DNA of 64,000 bases. Source: Fidelibacterota bacterium (lineage in GTDB: Bacteria; Fidelibacterota; UBA8477; JABMPR01). The stretch covers positions 81,731 to 145,730 of the forward strand of contig JABIFG010000118.1 in the NCBI GenBank assembly GCA_018650795.1, read 5' to 3'. Shown piece by piece: positions 59,099-64,000 of the stretch (its first letter is position 1; each line of letters opens with the position of its first letter). A program made the translations under genes and the position numbers. A model generated the notes under the pieces. It did not search any database. It saw only the letters and a list, made by a program, of their open reading frames with translations, and was not told the DNA's origin.

Positions 59099-61687
59099 AT
59101 GAATAAACTCAGAATGCTTTCGCTTGGATTCACAGTGATGTATCTAATATTTATAACCACAAGCAGTTATGGGCAAACAGTTTGGGACAATGATCCACAT
59201 AACCTGCGAGTAGTTTCAGGCACTACCCAATCTGATTTCAATCACATACCCAAACGAATCGGTCATTACACGAGAGAAAACTGGCAGGGTTTCATTGATT
59301 CAACCTGGGGACCAGGATTGCCAACAGCAGAAAAACTAGTGCTGTTTGACGAAGCCTGGAATACGTTTAACGCTGAATATGCTGCATTCCAGAACCTGGA
59401 TGTAAACCTGGACTCCCTCTGGGTTCTCTATCGCCCGGAGATTGAAGCCGGTGTGAGTCGGGGACGATTTGCAGCAATCATGAATCAGCTATCCTTAGCC
59501 TTTAATGAAATGCATACATTCATTATAGATCTATCGGTAAATCAGACGACACCTCTTGAACCAGGTGTCCCCCTGTTTGTTGTAGGGGCGCGAGAAAATG
59601 AATCCCATTTTGGTGCCAGCCTGACCCCCTTACCTGACAGCACATTGCTGGTATATAATGTCCTTCCAGATCACCCCCTAGACCTGATCCCTGGTGATAT
59701 TGTCCTGGGTTATGATGGTATTCTCTGGAAGGTGCTCTATCATGAGTTGCTAGAGGCAGAACTACCTTTGTACAATATTCGGCACTTAAGGTCAACTGAG
59801 AGTGCCAACACCCACGGCTTTTTAATGAGTGCAGGATGGAACTGGCATCTTTTTGATACACTGGATGTAGTTAAGTATGCTACTGGAGATACCATGCATT
59901 ATGCTACTGCTGCTCTGGCTGGACAAAGTGGATTCATCTGGGGTAATGAACAATTACCGATTCCTGGCGTACCCTGGCTGGATATTGGGTCGGGAGAGGA
60001 TATTCAATATGTTTATGAATTGGGTGACTATGTCAGTTGGGGAATCGTTGAAGGGACCCAGATCGGATATATATATGTTGTTAGTTGGAATCCTCCCTGG
60101 CAGGCTGATCTGGAGGCTGAGTTTCTTGATGCGCTTGATAACTTGATGAATATCCATGAGACATCAGGATTGATCCTCGACTATAGACTCAACTATGGTG
60201 GCAAAGTAACCACTGGATATTCAGGCTTAAGCTTGTTGTTTAATTCCAATATTGAAACAATTCGTTATGACCAGCGCTGCGGAGATCCTAATAATCATTT
60301 TGAGATGTGTGACCATCCATTATGGACAGCTGAATACTTGGCTATCCCGGGTGATCCTGGAAGTTTCTATGATAAACCAATTGCTGTGTTAACTGGCCCC
60401 GGAGGAGGATCCATGGGTGATATTAATCCCTTAAGAATGAAATCCCATCCCATGACCAGACTGTTTGGAAAACCGACTGCTGGAGGTTTTAGTGGCATGA
60501 GTAGTACGGTCGGTAATTTGGCTGGAAATTCGGATTGGTTGTATGGGGTCACCCATAGCAACGCCATCTTTGCAGGTGATTCCAATAACTATCTCACACA
60601 CACAGAGTTGGAAATCGATGAGGAGGTCTGGTTTACCCAGGAAGATGTAGCCCAGGGCCATGATACGGTAGTGGAAAGAGCTATCGAGTGGATTCAAAAT
60701 CTGGCGCACGCTCATGATGTTTCTATAGATCCTACTTATGCGTATCCGGGTACGGATATGGTTACTGTGAATGCATCGGTCGAAAACCCTAATAACCATG
60801 AGTTATCAGTATTTGCCCAGATTATGAGTAGCGACAGTAGTCTGATTGATTCAGCTTATCTTTATGATGATGGAAACCATGCTGATAGTTTGGAAAATGA
60901 TGGTTTGTGGGGTGGTGATTGGCAGACAGAGACTGTCGAAGGATTTTATTCAATAGATTTGACCGCGGCTGATCTTACTGAGGGCACCAGTCGTACCATT
61001 CCAGCCGCAGCCAGGTTTACCACTGTGGGGCCATTAGAGATTGAATCTTTGGTACAGCTCCATCCAGCCCAGGGAGCAATAGCTCCTAATACTGCCATTT
61101 ATTTTGACGTTTTTCTTGAGAACCTTGGGGCTATCACTACGGCTGAGGATATTTCTGTTCATATCCAACCTGCTGATACAAATTCGACTCTATTGGGTGG
61201 CTATTCCATAGCAATGTTTGAAAGTATTCCAGCTGGAGAGGTGCGTATGGGTCAGTCATATCTGGCATTAACCACTTCTGCTAATTGCGTAGAAGGGACG
61301 CCGATCCATTTCGATGTGAAGATTAAAAGTCAGGGTATGACCTACTGGGAAGACACCGGTGTATTACTTGGCTACGTTGGGCTTGCTGAGAGCAATTCAC
61401 AGATTCCTCAGAACTATGCTTTGCAGCAGAACTATCCCAACCCCTTCAACCCAGCGACAACTATCAGTTATGCTTTGCCAGAGATGTCGGATGCAACAAT
61501 GACCATATATGGTTTAAATGGCCGGGAGGTGGTCCGTATTGCCAATGGCCAACAAGCTACTGGTTACCATAATGTTCATTGGGGTGGATTGAATAGTCAA
61601 GGGCTTGGGGTAAGTACGGGTGTGTATTTCTGTCGATTAAGTGCGGGATCATATAGTAAAACTATTAAGATGGTATATTTGAGATAA
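59099..61687 (+). CDS. S41-family peptidase-like secreted protein with T9SS C-terminal sorting domain
   Basis: PDHPLDLIPGDIVLGYDG, SGLILDYRLNYGG, PIAVLTGPGGGSMGDINPLRMKSHPMTRLFGKPTAGGFSG (S41-like); tail LQQNYPNPFNPATTISYALP...STGVYFCRLSAGSYSKTIKMVYLR. Confidence 0.85.
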   Translation: MNKLRMLSLGFTVMYLIFITTSSYGQTVWDNDPHNLRVVSGTTQSDFNHIPKRIGHYTRENWQGFIDSTWGPGLPTAEKLVLFDEAWNTFNAEYAAFQNLDVNLDSLWVLYRPEIEAGVSRGRFAAIMNQLSLAFNEMHTFIIDLSVNQTTPLEPGVPLFVVGARENESHFGASLTPLPDSTLLVYNVLPDHPLDLIPGDIVLGYDGILWKVLYHELLEAELPLYNIRHLRSTESANTHGFLMSAGWNWHLFDTLDVVKYATGDTMHYATAALAGQSGFIWGNEQLPIPGVPWLDIGSGEDIQYVYELGDYVSWGIVEGTQIGYIYVVSWNPPWQADLEAEFLDALDNLMNIHETSGLILDYRLNYGGKVTTGYSGLSLLFNSNIETIRYDQRCGDPNNHFEMCDHPLWTAEYLAIPGDPGSFYDKPIAVLTGPGGGSMGDINPLRMKSHPMTRLFGKPTAGGFSGMSSTVGNLAGNSDWLYGVTHSNAIFAGDSNNYLTHTELEIDEEVWFTQEDVAQGHDTVVERAIEWIQNLAHAHDVSIDPTYAYPGTDMVTVNASVENPNNHELSVFAQIMSSDSSLIDSAYLYDDGNHADSLENDGLWGGDWQTETVEGFYSIDLTAADLTEGTSRTIPAAARFTTVGPLEIESLVQLHPAQGAIAPNTAIYFDVFLENLGAITTAEDISVHIQPADTNSTLLGGYSIAMFESIPAGEVRMGQSYLALTTSANCVEGTPIHFDVKIKSQGMTYWEDTGVLLGYVGLAESNSQIPQNYALQQNYPNPFNPATTISYALPEMSDATMTIYGLNGREVVRIANGQQATGYHNVHWGGLNSQGLGVSTGVYFCRLSAGSYSKTIKMVYLR

Positions 61688-61865
61688 GGAATCACAGGAT
61701 CTTGAGTTTTCTGAGTGAAACGAAGAATGTATTGAAAGGTCAGGTAGGCAGGATTGGCTGAACCTCCATCACTATCGTGATTCCGTTCGCCTTCCTACAC
61801 AGATTTACCGCTGGCAACTTTGCTCTGGATCTAACCATTAGGACTCAACTCCAATCTCCAGACAA

Positions 61866-61900
61866 ACAAAAAAGGCCACTCTATTCGAGTGACCTTTTTT
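61866..61900 (-). terminator. Intrinsic terminator next to tRNA fragment
   Basis: aaaaaaaggccactctattcgagtgaccttttttat. Confidence 0.6.
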
Positions 61901-61905
61901 ATTTG

Positions 61906-61952
61906 TAGAGGGAGTAGGATTCGAACCTACGACCTTTGGGTTATGAGCCCAA
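61906..61952 (-). other. Truncated tRNA-Met(CAT) 3' portion (anticodon arm to discriminator); probable att site
   Basis: Minus strand ttgggctcataacccaaaggtcgtaggttcgaatcctactccctcta: anticodon stem ttggg/cccaa with loop ctcataa, T-arm gtagg-ttcgaat-cctac, 3' acceptor strand tccctct. No D-arm or 5' acceptor strand follows. Confidence 0.8.
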
Positions 61953-62127
61953 CAAAAGTACAATAAAATCAATAACTTAGAGAGCTAGTGTGGCGTATAT
62001 GTGTCACCGTTTGCACCGGTGAATGTGCATCTTTACCCATCAAATTATGTATATTGACTAACTAAGCAATGCCTTAAAAAGGGATTCAATTCTATGATCA
62101 TTTACACCAAATAGGAAGGGGGATCAT

Positions 62128-63237
62128 GTGAAAGAAGAGATAATCATTAATAGGACAGTGCTGTATCGACAGGTGTGGTCTTACCCTGTCACTGAGGTGG
62201 CTAAACAGTATGGTATTTCTGATGTTGGTTTAGCAAAGATCTGCAAGAAACTGAATATCCCAAAACCAGGACTTGGTTACTGGGCAAAGAAGCAAAACGG
62301 ACATAAGGTGCAGCAGCTTCCTTTGCCAAAGCTTGGACTCGGTGATACAGCCACCTATACGATTCGGAAGGCAAAATCAGAGCCCATTGAGACCGAAAGT
62401 GAAGATATGCAAAAGGCTAGAGTCTTCGAGTCTAAACCTGAGAATAAGGTTGTGGTCAAATCGACACTTAGAGGCCTGCACCCGCATGTTCAACAAACTA
62501 AAGCAAAGCTAAAAGACCCTCACACTGACCAATACTATCGATGTTCAGGTGGTCTAGGCGCATTTAGGCTAGCTGTATGCAAACCAAGCATTCGCAGGAC
62601 ACTACTCATATTAGATGCATTGATCAAAGCGCTTGAGACAAGAGGTTATTCATCATCACTATCAAGTGAATATGGTGAGAAAACAGCCATATCAATCAAT
62701 AATGAAGAAATTTCATTCACAATCCAGGAATCAGTTCGACAAATTCCCAACCCTACTCCACGTCATACAGGGAGTCTCAGCTTATTGAATAATAAATGGG
62801 ACTATGTACCAACTGGAAAACTGATGCTTAGAATCGATGAATATCTTCCAGGCACTAAAAGCATTCGTGATGGCAAGGTACAGCGAGTGGAGGAGAAGTT
62901 AAATGAGTTCATCTTTTTACTGGTCAAGACTGCTGAGACTAAAAAGGTAAGAGCTCATCAGAACGAAATCAGAAGAAAGGAAGATGAGAAACGCACACGA
63001 ATAGAGCGAGAAGCGCTTCTTAAAAGGGAGAGAGAGAAAGAACTTCTACAGCAACTATTTGCTAATTCAGCCACATGGAATAAATGTGTTCTAGCGCGGA
63101 ATTACATAGCTGCTATTCGGACTCAGGCTGATGAAGAATCCGCTGACAGAGAACTGGATTCATGGGTCCTCTGGGCAACGCAACAGGTGGAAAGAGTAGA
63201 AGCCCAACTGCATCCATCTGTTACCGAGTCACAATAA
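62128..63237 (+). CDS. Accessory hypothetical protein with N-terminal HTH-like region
   Basis: 369 aa; LYRQVWSYPVTEVAKQYGISDVGLAKICKKLNIPKPGLGYWAKKQNG; GTG start. Confidence 0.7.
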   Translation: MKEEIIINRTVLYRQVWSYPVTEVAKQYGISDVGLAKICKKLNIPKPGLGYWAKKQNGHKVQQLPLPKLGLGDTATYTIRKAKSEPIETESEDMQKARVFESKPENKVVVKSTLRGLHPHVQQTKAKLKDPHTDQYYRCSGGLGAFRLAVCKPSIRRTLLILDALIKALETRGYSSSLSSEYGEKTAISINNEEISFTIQESVRQIPNPTPRHTGSLSLLNNKWDYVPTGKLMLRIDEYLPGTKSIRDGKVQRVEEKLNEFIFLLVKTAETKKVRAHQNEIRRKEDEKRTRIEREALLKREREKELLQQLFANSATWNKCVLARNYIAAIRTQADEESADRELDSWVLWATQQVERVEAQLHPSVTESQ

Positions 63238-63505
63238 AGTCAACTGTCAAACTGTAACGAGACTGCAAAATAGTGCTTGAATTATGAGACACCCTTTTTG
63301 AGACAAATATTTGGGCAAAGTCACTCTGAACTAAAAATCCAAGGTTCCGTTGCGGTGCTGTTTTAGTCCGATGAGGGCTTAGCATCATCACTATTACATG
63401 TACGTATGTCACATCATAGTGATTTTGGTTTGTAAGAGAGTAAGTACTTATTGCTTCCTTTGCCAAAGCGATGGGTCAAACTTCTAGCAAAGAAGAAAGA
63501 CTGAA

Positions 63506-63868
63506 TCAAGCACTCATCCCAAGCACAGCACCGTTGATATAGGAAAACATCCATAGAATCCAGACTGTGATGCTAAAACGGTGAAATCGAAGTTTCATCG
63601 ATTCAAGGTTTCTGGCCAATACCACACTCGCCCAGACAGTATGAATAAACATCAGGATGATTCCAGCATATCCGGATAGAGAATGCAAACTAAATGTCTC
63701 AATGGTTGAATTTTGAATCATCAAACCCGTACCACTCGTATCAAATATTAACCCAATCCAAAACAGGACAAGATGGATAGGCTTGAGAATCCCTGACAGT
63801 CGTTCACTCCAGGTCGCGATGGAATAGAATACGAGGGCTGCGGTGATTAGGATTGCTGGTATTGGCAC
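63506..63868 (-). CDS. Small 4-TM membrane protein (HsmA/TIGR03987-like)
   Basis: IPAILITAALVFYSIATWSERLSGILKPIHLVLFWIGLIFDTSGTGLM...HSLSGYAGIILMFIHTVWA. Confidence 0.7.
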   Translation of the reverse strand: MPIPAILITAALVFYSIATWSERLSGILKPIHLVLFWIGLIFDTSGTGLMIQNSTIETFSLHSLSGYAGIILMFIHTVWASVVLARNLESMKLRFHRFSITVWILWMFSYINGAVLGMSA

Positions 63869-63892
63869 ATTCTTCTCCCTTAGTACTTAGAA

Positions 63893-64000
63893 TCAATAAA
63901 TATGTGTATAGAGTATCCTTAATCCAATTCCAAGTAGAATCAGACCACCAAATACCTCAACGCCCTTGCCAATTAGTTTTCCTGCTACCTTTCCAAGTTG
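63893..64000 (-). CDS. mntP: Putative manganese efflux pump MntP, C-terminal end (partial, 5' end off window)
   Basis: Minus strand reads QLGKVAGKLIGKGVEVFGGLILLGIGLRILYTHIY*, matching MntP C-termini. Confidence 0.75.
   Translation of the reverse strand, partial: QLGKVAGKLIGKGVEVFGGLILLGIGLRILYTHIY

Overview
The window is a gene-dense chromosomal segment from a Gram-negative bacterium. It is probably FCB-superphylum (Marinimicrobia-like), judging from the NYPNPFNPxTTI…GIYFxRLxAGxYSxTxKMxYLR type IX sorting tails, the hybrid two-component (HTCS) regulator and the BtuB/BtuG-like locus; this placement is inference. Most genes are housekeeping or amino-acid/energy metabolism: putP, pruA, gdhA, ald, a KOR/VOR operon, a mitochondrial-type citrate synthase, an AGCS symporter, NhaD, TypA, RNase H, RsmB- and RlmL-like methyltransferases. 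The most interesting parts are: (1) a cobalamin riboswitch followed by an intrinsic terminator that lies inside the 5' coding region of a BtuB-like TonB receptor, then a BtuG-like beta-propeller carrying a T9SS-type sorting tail instead of a lipoprotein anchor; (2) an HTCS regulator next to two T9SS-tailed secreted proteins, with a 21-bp-phased direct repeat in the target promoter; (3) three large, poorly characterised proteins around gdhA (acyl-CoA-synthetase-like ligase fused to GNAT, REC-REC-PPDK_N-like, and a 607-aa Cys-rich protein); (4) a 47-bp 3' fragment of a tRNA-Met(CAT) at 61906-61952, which probably marks the left att boundary of an integrated element running off the right edge; (5) short regulatory signals, including a near-perfect 23-bp palindrome before a Fur-family gene and sigma54-like -24/-12 elements before glutamate/alanine/citrate genes. 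No CRISPR array, rRNA, intact tRNA or recognisable transposase was seen. All calls come from reading the sequence and supplied translations; no searches were run.
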